Assembly: GCA_029931535.1 (NCBI GenBank)
Contig: JAQPZY010001344.1
Location: 394,001 to 458,000, forward strand
From: Margaritifera margaritifera
Taxonomy: Eukaryota > Mollusca > Bivalvia > Unionida > Margaritiferidae
Direction: 5' to 3'
DNA length: 64,000 bases
Shown: one piece after another, positions 12,601 to 26,000 of the stretch
Layout: every line of letters starts with the position of its first letter
Numbering within the stretch: the first letter of the stretch is position 1
Notes under the pieces: model-generated
Told to the model about the DNA's origin: nothing
The model's input: only the letters and a program-made list of their open reading frames with translations
The model's database searches: none
Translations under genes and position numbers: made by a program

Positions 12601-15600
12601 GACATTGGTTTTTCATAAAAATATTACTTACAATGACAACATTTAATTCTTCCTGATTGAAAATGGTGCTGTCTGACATAAAATATGGCTGCCATGGGAG
12701 CTGTCTTGAACATGTTATTGCTACCTCGCATAAACCACTAAGAGAGAGGTTATGAAATTTATTACACACATGTCCCAGCTTTTTTTTTTTCAACAGAAAT
12801 TGTGTCCCTCTGACATTCAGGAAGGCCATCATGGTAGCTATTTTTAAAATTTTAATATTGCTACTTCCTTTGGTTGTACATGTATTGAGTCAGTGTTTTC
12901 ACAAGACCTTTTCTTGCTTCTTGTAGTTGTTGTAAGTGTAAGGGTGATTTTCTGACATTCATTATTGTCTATAAGGCCATCTTGTGTCTGGCATCATGTG
13001 GCTTCTTATTGCTTTATCTTTTGAACCACTAAAAGTGTGGTCATGTGGCCTTCTGACATTCTTTATAGTCTATAAGGCCATTTTGTGTCTGGCATCATGT
13101 GGCTTCTTATTGCTTTATCTTTTGAACCACTAAAAGTGTGGTCATGTGGCCTTCTGACATTCATTATTGTCTATAAGGCCATCTTGTAAATCATTTTATC
13201 ACTTGATCCTAAACAGTCAATCAATTTGACATCTTAATACAATATTTGTTCTACTTGTTTGAAAGTGATGACAATCTGATATTCAAAATGGCTGCTCATT
13301 AATCAAGTGATCTTGCGTCTGATTGGTTAACCTTGATATCACTCTGGAGTGTATATCTGATCAGATTATGATCAGATTTGAAATGTGGGATTGTACCATC
13401 AAGATCTTTAACTGTCAATAATGGGCAAGATCCATGCATATTTATGAGGTGATCTTACATGTGATTGGATGAGCTAATTACCACTGTGGAAGCCATAACT
13501 CTGGTCTGATTTTTAATCAAAATTTGGATATGGGCTTATATCTTGAAGATCTTGGGCATTTCCAAACATAAGCAGGATCCATGCATATTAATGAGGTGAT
13601 CTTGTATCTAATTAGTTGAGCGTGTTACCACTCCTGAAGTCATATTTTTGGTCTGTTGGGTCATTATCTTCAAGATCTGCATGACTACGATTATGAGTAA
13701 GAGACTATCTGTGACTTTGACTTAATAAATGAACAATTTGAAAGCAGATCTGTTGAAAGTTTCCTTGATGGCCAGCCCCTCAGCCCCCAATTATAGCAAT
13801 GTGATCACTGAAGTTTCTACATTTCTAGCCCGCTCTCTGATAATAGTATGAATCAGAATGAAAGTTCCAATGAATCCCCTCTCCGTTCACATGAAAGTAC
13901 AAAACTTACTGAAAGTCAACCAACATTTATTGAAGTAACAGATGAGGCAAAACTTTGAATATGAAAAACAAGAATACTACACAGAAAACTGAGTCTATTA
14001 CAACGCAGTTTACAAATTGGCAGAATCAACCACCACACTTTGAGGCTCATGAAATCAGTCAGACTGGACAGTATTTGAAATCAACTCGAAAAATGTGGTT
14101 TCAGATGTATGTGTTTGGTTGTGGGTATGTGGGATGGGAGAAAGAGAACTACCCATTATGATAGAGGGATGGTCAGCTGAAAGTTGATGAGACTGGGAGA
14201 CAGTAGCTGCAATATAATGAACAAAACACAGAACCAAGAACAGGGAAGCAAAGGAATATGAGAAGCGTTTTTGTCCAAAACAGTTTGCTTATCCTGAAGA
14301 TGTGGAAAATTGTCTAGTCCACACATATAAACCCTATCAAAGTCATTATCCCTGTAAAATGGATTTTCCTGAGAGTCCTTTCTGCCTAGTGATGCATTAC
14401 CATTGAAGCTATAGTCCCAGTAAAATGGATTTTCCTGAGAGTTCTTATCCTAGCAATCCGTTAACATCGAAGCTATAGTTACTGTAAAATGGATTTTCCT
14501 GAGAGTCCTTTCTGCCTAGTGGTGCATTTCTATCAAAGTCATAGTCCCTGTAAAATGGATTTTTGTGAGAGTCCTTTCAGCCTTGTGATGCATTACCATC
14601 AAACTATTGTCCCTGTAAAATGGATTTTTGTGAGAGTCCTTTCTGCCTAGTAATGCAGTAACACTGAACTAATTGTTCCATCTAAAATGGATTTTCATGA
14701 GTCATTTCTGCCTTGTGATGCAGTACTGTCAAAGTTATTGTCACTTTAAAATGGATTTTCATGAGTCCTTTCTGCCTATTGATGCAATACCATAAAATTC
14801 ATTGTTCCTCTAAAATGGATTTTTCTGAGAGTCCTTTCTGCCTAGTGATGCATTACTATCGAAAGCCTGATTCCAGCAAATGGTACAAGTCACATCCTGC
14901 CTAGTGATGCATTACTATCGAAAGCCTGATTCCAGCAAATGGTACAAGTCACATTCTGCCTAGTGATGCATTACTATCGAAAGCCTGATTCCAGCAAATG
15001 GTACAAGTCACATTCTGCCTAGTGATGCATTACTATCGAAAGCCTGATTCCAGCAAATGGTACAAGTCACATGGGGCAGACTAAGGTCCATCATAAGAGT
15101 CAAGGCAGGAAAACATATCACTGTGTAAGTAAGACGACTTAGACAAAGTTATTACATGCTGGAATCCACTCTACTATATCAGCAACTTACTGGCCACAAG
15201 ACTATACAAATGATTAATAACTCTGCAGTTGCTTTAAAAGAGAGGCAGAAACAGATGAGATCGTAGACCTCTCCTATTCCAGTTCCACTTTTTCTGCATC
15301 CAAGTAAAATATCTGGGTGCTAGGTTGCTGAATTGCAACATCACCATAAACCATGTCTATCAACATCAGGAACAATGTCCAAATCTCCAAGACAGTGACA
15401 GCTGGTAGATCCATTGCAACATCATCATATGACAATGTACATTTATGTTGTGTATTCCAAAATAGGACAATAAATCATTATGCAATATTGTTATGCTATA
15501 AAAAGTAGTTCAAGACTTAGATTGTCTTGTACTTAATTATTTGAATAAATGTAACATTAATGAACTACTTTTGTAGTATCTTTATTTCATACCTTAATTT

Positions 15601-18600
15601 TTTTTAAGGCATATAAAAATGAATTATCAGTATAGTATGTTGATCATGAAAGCTGTATATTCCCTCTTGACTCTGGCAGATCACATTTGACACTGACTCA
15701 TCTCATGAGATCCACTGGTATGAAAGAGTAACTAGAGATATCATACAGCTGTCATGATCCATGTATGTGACTGCCACACTGGCAGATCACATTTGACATT
15801 GGCTCATCCTGTGAGATCCACTAGTATGACTGATCAACTTGAGATGATATGGCTCTAATGATCAATGAACTATACAAATAATGCATTTTTATCAACCTCA
15901 GAAAAACTATATTCACAGAGTTGCACCAAGGTGAATATAATTTTTCAGGAGTTGATAGATCCTTGTATCAACCAAAATCAAAAGTCAGTAAATATCTTAT
16001 AATATCCTGCGACAACAATCAATTTAGTTTGAACTGTTTAAATAAATAAAATGCACAGTAAAAGTTCAACAAAAATCTTTCTTATTCATTAAATAAAATA
16101 CTGATATGAAATTTTAATAATAAAAATATTTTTTTAAAAAGTGGATAAATGATCACAACAATTTTTTCCTTTTTCTAAAAAATTTGTGGTCCCGAAACTC
16201 TTCATTAAAAATTAAATTAATGATTTGCCACTGTGTCAGACAGAATGATGTTATTAAGAAAACAATTACAAATTATTTTGCTTAATTTGAGAAAAATTTC
16301 ATGCTTGTGAAAATTTGGGATTTAAAGTAATTTATGACACAGTTTATTTTATTTTCTGGCAGGAGCTAACAAATAAAACCACTGCACACCACACCAAAGG
16401 CAAAAAGGACCAGATCTCCAAGGTTGTGTACACAGAAGAAGGCAATGGAAAGGTAATTGTGTATTGATCATAGTCAGTACCAATGCAGAATAGTGATGTC
16501 TTGCCTGCTAAAGCAGTATTACAAGGTTAACACGTAACTTAACCTGGTGCCATGCCAATATTTACAGTGCCAACATCATTGAAATGATTCTTCTGTCTAC
16601 TTGCTTCTGTGGTCAAGACAAAAATGAACACAGGTGTATTGTATTTATACATGTGTATTACACCTATCAGGTGTATTGTGTTTCTGCCTGTGTATTACAG
16701 ACATCCAGGTGTATTGTATTTATACCTGTGCATACCTGTGACAGAACCAGGATTTCAAACCAGTAGATTTACAAATTTTGATCAGTAGATTGGCTTCTAA
16801 AAAGGTAGATTTTTTATCGGCATAAATTTTACGTGTTTTAAGGGGATTGAAAACAAAACAAGTTCATTTTATCACAGAATATGTATTCTCTTCATATTTT
16901 AATAAAACACAAATTTTGAACATGATTCAGATTCAAAATCTGATGGAAAATGTTACAATAATAGTTAGTTAATATGAGCCATTATATTGTTAATTAAATT
17001 AAAAAGGAAGAGTTGTACATCTCACAGTTCACTGCAAAGATTTTGTATAAAATCCACAGGCATTTTTAGTTTCCTTCACAAGATCACTGTCTGGTGACCA
17101 CTGGTGACATTCACTGTGATTGTCAACCTTCACACTTAGCATGCTCTCAATAGTTTTCTGGTCCAGACTTCCCCTTGAATCACTGGATTTTTCGAAGAAT
17201 GTAGAATGTCCTCTCTGTGTCAGCATTGGAATGTGGCAATGATAGGACAACTACACTCAGTCTAGAAAGAAGTTCTAACTTAAGTTTTCCTGTTGCTGGG
17301 TTTCTGAGGCTGCTAACTGATCTCCAATACTGCTCCAAGCTCATTTCACCCTGAGGAGGAAGTTCCTGGCTTGGACTTGATATGTATTCCTGAGGCTCAT
17401 TCTCAAGGGCTTGTTTCTCTTCTAGGCTTATGTCCAAAAATCTGTTGGCAAGTTTCACCACTGTAATTAATTTTAAACAAATTAGATTTAGACTTGAAAT
17501 AAACAGTTAAAAAACACATGATTTTAATAATTTAAGCCAACTTTAAAATTAAATATTAAGTAATACATTTTTAACTCGCGGATATATTTTATCTAGGACT
17601 TGAACATAATTTTTGTGCTTTTATGCTTATTTTCTAGAAGTCTGAACTTCACATTAGTAATATCTGCTTCACTGGTGATGACCTTGGTTGAAACAAAATT
17701 TCCCAGAAGCTTTCTTAGCAGCCTGGTCATCTCCACATGTAGATGTCCAATCATTGATTCACCAGCCTAAAAAGACACAATGCAAAGTCAGCACCTTTGC
17801 TACTCGCCTGCACACACTTAAATTCTGGTATCCAGGGTTGTTAAACTTGTTGTAGTATTTCTTAGCTGGTGGCTTTTTAGCATTGGGAGAAAGCGTACGT
17901 TTCGGCATTTTGACATGAATTGAAAAAAAAATATACAAGCTGCCCTTAAATATTCATTTTAAACCATCATGAACAATACAAGAACAATTAAAAGACATCA
18001 AATCAAAATACTTACTCAGGTGTTTCTGCCAAGATCATTTTTGGTCGGTCTCTCCATTTTATCTTCCTTCCACATCAGATCGGCCGAGTTTTAATCAAAG
18101 ACTCATGGATTACCTTTGATCCTTTTATTACTTATAACACCTCAAACAACATCCCGCATTTGGCCTTAAACTCACCAAATTACAACAATAAGGTAATCAA
18201 TTAGCCGCTTCTTTGTACACATGCTAACAATTGTAATCCGACTATTCAACCACGCATCGTCGAACATTTCCGGTTCCCAGTAGACTGGTTCTGGCTGGTT
18301 TATCTAATGTGTTGATAGAACGCGTAAAAAATCCGGTTTAAAAAAAAAAAAAAAAAATTTTCCTTGAAATTTTCAAAACCGGTAGATTTCGACTACTAAA
18401 CGGTATGTGCGGTAGACGGTCTTTAAAATGGTATTTTTGGTCTACCGCCGGTAGAATCACAGGTATGCCTGTGTATTACATCTATCAGGTGTATTGTGTT
18501 TCTACCTGTGTATTACAGACATTCATTGTATTGTATTTTATACCTGTGTATTACACCATATCAGGGTTATTGTGTTTCTACCTGAGTGTGTATTACACAC

Positions 18601-19974
18601 ATCCAGGTGTACTGTATTTATATGAGTTTACTACATCCATCCAGGTGTATTGCATTTATACCTGTGTACTACACCCATCCAGGCGTTATGTATTTATACC
18701 TGTGCATTACTAACATCCAGGTGTGCACTACACCCCTCCAGATGTATTGTATTTATACTGGTGTATTACAGACATCTAGGTGTATTGTGTTTATACCTGT
18801 GTATTACACCTATCAGGTGTATTGTGTTTCTACTTGTGTATTACAGACATCCAGGTGGATTGTGTTTATACCTGTGCATTACAAACATTCAGGTGTATTG
18901 TATTTATACCAGTGTACTACACCCATCCAGTTGCATTGTATTAATTCCAGTGCATTACAAGCATCCACATGTATTGTATTTATACCTGTGCATTACAGAC
19001 ATCCAGGTGGGATATATTTATACATGTGTGTTACAGACATCCAGGTGTATTGTATTTATACCTGTGTATTGCAAACATCCAGGATTGTTGGATTTATACC
19101 TGTGTATTGCAGACATCAAGGTGTATTGTGTTTAGACCAGTGTATTACATACATCCAGGTGTATTGTATTTATACCAGTGTATTACAAATATCCAGGTGT
19201 ATTGTATTTATACCTGTATATTACAGACATCCAGGTGTATTGTATTTATACCTGTGTATTACAGACATCCAGCTGTACATAGTGTAGAACATGTCTGTCA
19301 TGTCATCCCATAAAGGGCCAGGAGATCTGGCCCCTCCATCATAAAACTTTACTCAACATCTCGAGCATTAAATATTACTCTAGACTTGGAAATCTTACTC
19401 AAATTGTAGGGATACGTCCTTTTGACTGGTCAGAATATTTTAAGTAGAGTCGATTGAAGTTTTATTATGGCGGGGCCAGAGTTTATCTTGCATTCCCTTG
19501 AACAAATTTTAAATTGAGATAATGGCATGGCATGATTTTGTGTTCTTCCCAAGAAGATGAATGAAAAATATTTTTTAAAAATATACACCAGTGTCAAGAA
19601 AAAAAGGAGGAAGATGTGGGGGAACACATCCTATCATTACTTTTATAAAGGACAAACTTGATAATCATGGTTAATTTTCTTTCAGATATTAGCAAATCAG
19701 AGTCTCAGTGGTACCAAAGGGGGCCTGGGACATATCAGTCATTTATTTATTTATTTTTTGCTGTTCATCCAGATTTCTTAGATGTGAATATTTCATTTTT
19801 GATCTTATATTTTAGTCTGCCTAAAGTGTACCACTTTTGCAAGAGTCATCCTTTATATGTCTTTTTTCTTTCTGCTTGATTGTCAGTAAATGTGGACATG
19901 ACTCCAAATATTCAACAGAAACTTGAATGTTATAGAACCTGATCTTAATGCTATTTGCCATTTGTATGTTTAAG

Positions 19975-20007
<33 letters not shown>

Positions 20008-23000
20008 GTTATTATTATTATTATTATTATTATTTGTTGCTTTTGAAAGAAAACGGGGGGATATTAAATTGGGCCTGTCTCTCCTTACATCTTCCCATCC
20101 ATCCATCAGTAACAACTCCCTTAATTATTATTAGATTTCAACCAAATTTGTTTTTGCATCTTTATGTTGACAAGACCTCTGTTGAGTTATATTGTCGGCA
20201 TTCTACATTATTGCTTTTCAGTCATATTCATTAATTACCAGACCCACCCACTTTTATTTCCACACAATAACTTCCATAGATATTATGGTATTTTAACCCA
20301 ATTTGGTATGCATGTTAATATTGATGAAACTTGGTTGAGTTTAGCTGTCAGAATTCTACATCGTCATTTAACAGAGTTGTAGAACCTGATTGTAAGACCC
20401 ATCCACTTTAATTTCAGCACAATATCTACCTTATTTATTAGATTTAAACCAAATTTAGTATGTAGTTAGATATTGACGAAACCTCGACTGAGTTCATTTG
20501 TTAGCCTTCCATGTCATCGTTTAGCACAGTTATCACCCCTGCTTGTAAGATCCACACACTTTATTTTCCATACAGTAAATCCATTTATTATTGGATTTAA
20601 GCCAAATTCGGTATGCTGCTTGATTTTGATGAGATCTTGGCTGAGTTTGATTGTCATAATTCCATGTCAGTGCTTTTAGAATTCCATGTCAATGTTCATC
20701 CCAATTTTCAGACCTACCCACTTTTTTTTCGACACAGTAAGACCCTTGATAATTATTTGATTTGAACTAAATATGGTATTCAACTTGATATTGATAATAT
20801 CTTGGTTGAATTTGATTGTCAGAGTTCTGTGTCTTTGTTTAGCAGTGTTATAGCCTTTGATTGTCAGACCCACCCTTTTTGTTTCTGAACAAGAACTAAA
20901 TTAATTATTATTGGATTTCAAGCAAATTTTATAGGCGGCTTGATATTGATGAGACCAATGAAAAACAGAGTGGGGGGATTAGTTCCTGAAATTTACTTCT
21001 TGTTAATATTATTATAATTATTTTTCTTTTTATTATGAGCATTAAAATACCCAAGTAAAATTATCAAATAAAAATTCTTTGAAAAGGATTGTTTTCTCAT
21101 ATGGATTAGAATATCAGTGTATATTGGTGTTGAGGTTCTCAGTAAGTAATATTAAATAAAAATATGGAAGCAACTACATTTTCAGGTTGTGTTAACAGTT
21201 GAATCCAAAGCATTTGATCACCATGACCAGCACAAGGAAGTTTTCTCCAAGATGACAAAATGGGTGAGTATATATGTTAGAATTATATTCGCAATGTTGG
21301 TTTGAATAACAGTCAAACCTTGACCACCGAAAATCAGTCACTCAGGTACTTGGCATCATTTGAATGGCTTGCTTTTTCCTAACATAATGCCTTCTCATGT
21401 GTGCAATTTTGAAAACCTGAACAACTGAAAACCCTACAAAATAAGAGGGGGGGGGGGGGGTGAAGGGGCAAAGGACTTTAAGTTTTTTAAGTTATGTATT
21501 ATCAGTGAAAAGGTTGTTGTAGTAGTTCAAGTTAATTAGATGGGTTTTTTTAAATAAAAATTTTAAATGAAAATATGTTTCTTATTCATAGATATGGTAG
21601 CCTTTTTTCTTTTTTATTTCTAGAGGAAGCACCTTTCCTCATATATAGAGACCCTAAAAATATTAACCTTCTGTGATAATTTAGGAATTTAAAAATGTTG
21701 TTGAAATTTGTTTGATATAGAGTTTGTACCAATAGCAGAGATGCTAATCATTCTGGATTTTGCATAATTATTACTAATTCTTTCTGAAAATTCCATACTC
21801 CAAATTATATTAATGAAATTCTGGAAAAAGAAAATGTGTGGGATAAAATTTTGAACAGGAGTTTTCTATGTGGACACAAGAATAAGAAAAGTGCTTTAGA
21901 ACCAGTATCTTAGACTGGTAAATAGAATATAAGTTCTCAGTGTAAAAAAACGCAAGATAAACAACAGGAAATCAGACAGTTAGACCGTAAATACTCTAGG
22001 TGAAAAATAGTGGCAAAGATGAAGAAAAAAAAAAGATATGAATATTTCGTGAGGAAAACTAATGTTGATGGTTATTGTTTTGCCAAAATGTTGAAAGAAT
22101 TTAAACCACTGAACTGATATTGGAGGAATGGATGTGCCATATTTATTTTTATTGGACATTAATTTTACTTTGTACGTATAGGCTCATAGGAAGATGCAAT
22201 ATACTTGTATTGAAGTTTGTTACTTTAAAAAAATGTATTATCCATTCTGGACAGACTGCATGGTAGATTCCAAAAAATTGACACGTAGATTCCTGATGAG
22301 TATGCTTATGGGTCAGCATCTTGGCAATAGATCTCAAAATATGGCGGTTTCCTGCCATGACATGTTTTACACTTAATCAGATTCTACTTGTTTTATATTA
22401 TTCTTTTCAGCTTTGGGAATTGAAGCTAAGTCCAAAAAGTTTAAACTGTGCTACCTCTTTCATAAAGAAAAGGACATCATCAGATGATAGATATTTCATG
22501 GATTTAGATGGAAGGCAAAAAGAACATGTCATCCCAATAATATTTGAATGATTGTCATGGAAAACTTGTCATTAAGTTACGTAATGTCTTGCTGAACGGG
22601 CATCTTGTTAGACACCTGTGTTAAATTCAAACCCTATTGCAGCCAAAGATTATCAGTAATAGAATTTCTAAATCTTATAAAGTACTTGTTAGTTTTAAGG
22701 CCACTAGAATTTATCTCATAGTTTTCATTCAAAACAGTTTTCAAGATATAGCTTATTCGGTAAGGTTACCAGCATTTATCAGTTTCTTTGTACATGTGAT
22801 GAAAATCTTTGCTACTTTCCATGTTTGCTTGTGCACAACACACATCCCATTGCGAATTACCACCATAGACCCTGATCTTCGAGTGCACTATGCAATGGTT
22901 GATCATGGTCTGTTCTCTTCAGTCCAGTGCACATCATATACTAAAAAAATTAGTATGTACAGTTGATAAAATTTGTTTCTGACAAAACAAAAACATTATT

Positions 23001-26000
23001 GTTTTAGATTTTACGATGGATAATTTGCCCTTTTTTTAATTTCAGTTACGAGAGTTTGACAAAGAACTTTTGCCATTCAGCGATAAATTGTTTGAATTTG
23101 ACATCAGTTTCTCACCAAGGTATGTCAAGATATGAACATATATGTATTTGATATCAGATTTCCACCAAGGTATGTCAGGATATGGACATGTATGTATTTG
23201 ACACCAATTTCTCACCAAGGTATGTCAGGATATGAACATGTATGTATTTGACATCAGATTTCCACCAAGGTATGTCAGGATATGAACATGTATGTATTTG
23301 ACATCAGATTTCCACCAAGGTATGTCAGGATATGAACATGTATGTATTTGACATCAGATTTCCACCAAGGTATGTCAGGATATGAACATGTATGTATTTG
23401 ACATCAGATTTCCACCAAGGTATGTCAGGATATGAACATGTATGTATTTGACATCAGATTTCCACCAAGGTATGTCAGGATATGAACATGTATGTATTTG
23501 ACATCAGATTTCCACCAAGGTATGTCTGGATATGAACGTGTATGAATAGTGTATAGAAGATAAAATGTTTTAGTCATTATTCTAAACAAAGCAGAATGCA
23601 TGCTTTTACTTCTATGGATGAAATATCTGTTTGTATTGAAAGCTCAGTTGAAATGATTTGTCTTGGCATCAACTAAAGTCTTTCTATCATGTATAAATTT
23701 CTGAATACATGTAGTATCATTTTCCTTAACTAGATGGATTTTACTTCATATTTTTGGCGAGTTTTATACTAGCTGGCTACCAGTTATTGTGATGTACCAG
23801 TTATCGTGACTGTGCACATAAGTCTGCTTTGCATGCAGATTTTTTCATGTGTGAGCATCTGTATGCAACTACAATATAAAATCTCCCAAACTCTCCTTTA
23901 CAGTGTTAATTAACACCCTAAGTAACACTTGGGGTGCCGACTATAAAATCTCCCAAACTCTCCTTTACAGTGTTAATTAACACCCTAAGTAACACTTGGG
24001 GTGCCAACTATAAAATCTCCCAAACTCTCCTTTACAGTGTTAATTAACACCCTAATTAACACTTGCCGACTATGCAGATTGACTATTAATTTATGCTTAT
24101 TTTTTCCTTATTTTCATGCTGCTGATTTAAATAAAATTTGTTTTCAAACAAATCATAAGTAATTTCCTAAAAATAAATTTGGAGTTAATTTTGAATCACA
24201 ATATCTGCTATAATGACTTTCATTCCAGTTTGGAAAAGTAGATCAATCTCACAGACTATCTATTGCTATAGTTTGTGAAGGAAACAAAACAAGAAAAGAC
24301 CAATCAAATAGGCTTTAAATCAAGCTTTTCTCTAGTTGATAAAGAAAACTCTTTCTATAATACATGTTGAGTGATATGTGATTTATCATTTAAAAAAAGA
24401 CAATAACTGGTAGCTTGGCAGTAGTGAAGTGATTAACATAGGGTAAATATTTCTGTCTTACTAGAGCGAAATGTCAATTTCAATTTACATACCTGGAAAT
24501 CTTAATATCTTATCATTTTTAAATGTTGCCAACCTAGTACATTCCCAATGTACACAATACAGTACATTTATGAATTAGTAGTGGACAAGATGGCACCAGT
24601 GAGTACTTCCATGAATACAGTACTTTTTTAAATGAAATGTGCACACACACACAAAATATGCTTTTGAAACTGTCATGATCATTATATATTTGCATTATTG
24701 TTTCAGCTACCCATTTAGTGAAGATGTAAATGACGGAATGTCCTACATGAAGACACGCTGTCCTTCCTGGTGTGATAGAATACTCCTGTCCCACAGTGCT
24801 AAAAGCATCATATATAATGTAAGGGTCTTAATACCTGTGCATCCCACAGTGCGCTTTGTTCAGGAATAAAAATTTGACAAATCCATCCAGAATTTAGAGA
24901 GGGAGAGAGAGAAAATACCACTACTTCAACCTCACTACCACTAGAAAAAAAATACACATCTTTAGTTAGGCCCTTGGTTAACATGATTGCCTAATAGGAA
25001 AACAATTTTCTGGCATTCCTCCCATTAGATACATTTAAACAAGAACCGTTAGGTGAAGTACTTTAACTTGTATACTTTAAAGTGGTTTCAAGTAATACAC
25101 CCATTATCTGGATTAAAGTGGTTTTGAGTAATACACCCATTATCTGGATTAAAGTGGTTTTGAGTAATACACCCATTATCTGGACCCTGTTATTCAGACC
25201 CAGTAGCAGACAATTTGTAATTAAATCAGTTGTCTGGATAATTGATTCTAATCAGTTAGGAATGTCAATTTGCAGGGGACATTGTAGATGTTTTTCTGTA
25301 TGAACAATATGGATACTAGACATCCAGATAACCAGAGTTCTGCTGTATAATGCCTGGATATAAATAATCTTAAAACCATAATCTACTCTGGGAATGATCT
25401 GTGCTGACAGCTCATTTTAAGTTTTGAATCTTACATCAATTAAGATAAGAATTCTTTATTTCAGACTCTTTGGTCCATACCTCTAATTTAAAATGTAAAT
25501 GTATTTAGATATCTGCAAAAATACACAGCTTGGTTTTATTGTGCTGTGAAGGTATCACAGCACAATAAAACCAAGCTGTGTATTTTATAAGACTCCATGC
25601 AGGGGATGACAATTTTGATGCCCATTTATAGGGTATCTGCAAATACCTTCACAGCACAATAAAACCAAGCTGTGTATTTTATAAGACTCCATGCAGGGGA
25701 TGACAATTTTGATGCCCATTTATAGGGTATCTGCAAATACTTTCACAGCACAATAAAACCAAGCTGTGTATTTTATAAGACTCCATGCAGGGGATGACAA
25801 TTTTGATGCCCATTTATAGGGTATCTGCAAATACCTTCACAGCAGAATAAAACCAAGCTGTGTATTTTATAAGACTCCGTGCAGGGGATGACAATTTTGA
25901 TGCCCATTTATAGGGTATCTGCAAATACCTTCACAGCAGAATAAAACCAAGCTGTGTATTTTATAAGACTCCGTGCAGGGGATGACAATTTTGATGCCCA

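Larger units (their letters stand above)
13720..15140 (+). pseudogene. Possible degraded C2H2 zinc-finger gene fragment
   Basis: A weak call. In changing frames one can read FCPKQFAYPEDVENCLVHTY (around 14270-14330), then YPCKMDFPESPFCLVMHYH, and near 15090 HHKSQGRKTYHCV, which resembles the zinc-finger linker H-TGEKPY-C. Before it lie Ser/Glu-rich stretches (NESSNESPLRSHESTKLTES). Stops and shifts interrupt everything, and the middle has become a tandem array. It could instead be chance plus minisatellite. Confidence 0.3.
16631..19275 (+). repeat. 38-bp minisatellite, split by an inserted hAT-like element
   Basis: The unit (GTGTATTGTATTTATACCTG + TGTATTACAGACATCCAG) fills 16631-16730 and 18468-19275, about 20 or more copies in all, interrupted by the element at 16731-18467. 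Because 38 = 3n+2 and the unit has no stop, all three + frames stay open for long runs (for example 233 codons from 18586); these are repeat translations, not genes. Confidence 0.92.

Noticed and set aside
18586..19313. Overlapping 233-, 161- and 114-codon ORFs with Cys/Tyr-rich repeats
   Set aside because: They are translations of the 38-bp minisatellite in all three frames; period 3n+2 and a stop-free unit explain them.
21306..21440. Possible transposon end CAGTCAAACCTTGACCACCG
   Set aside because: It resembles pogo-type ends but no inverted partner or duplication was found nearby.
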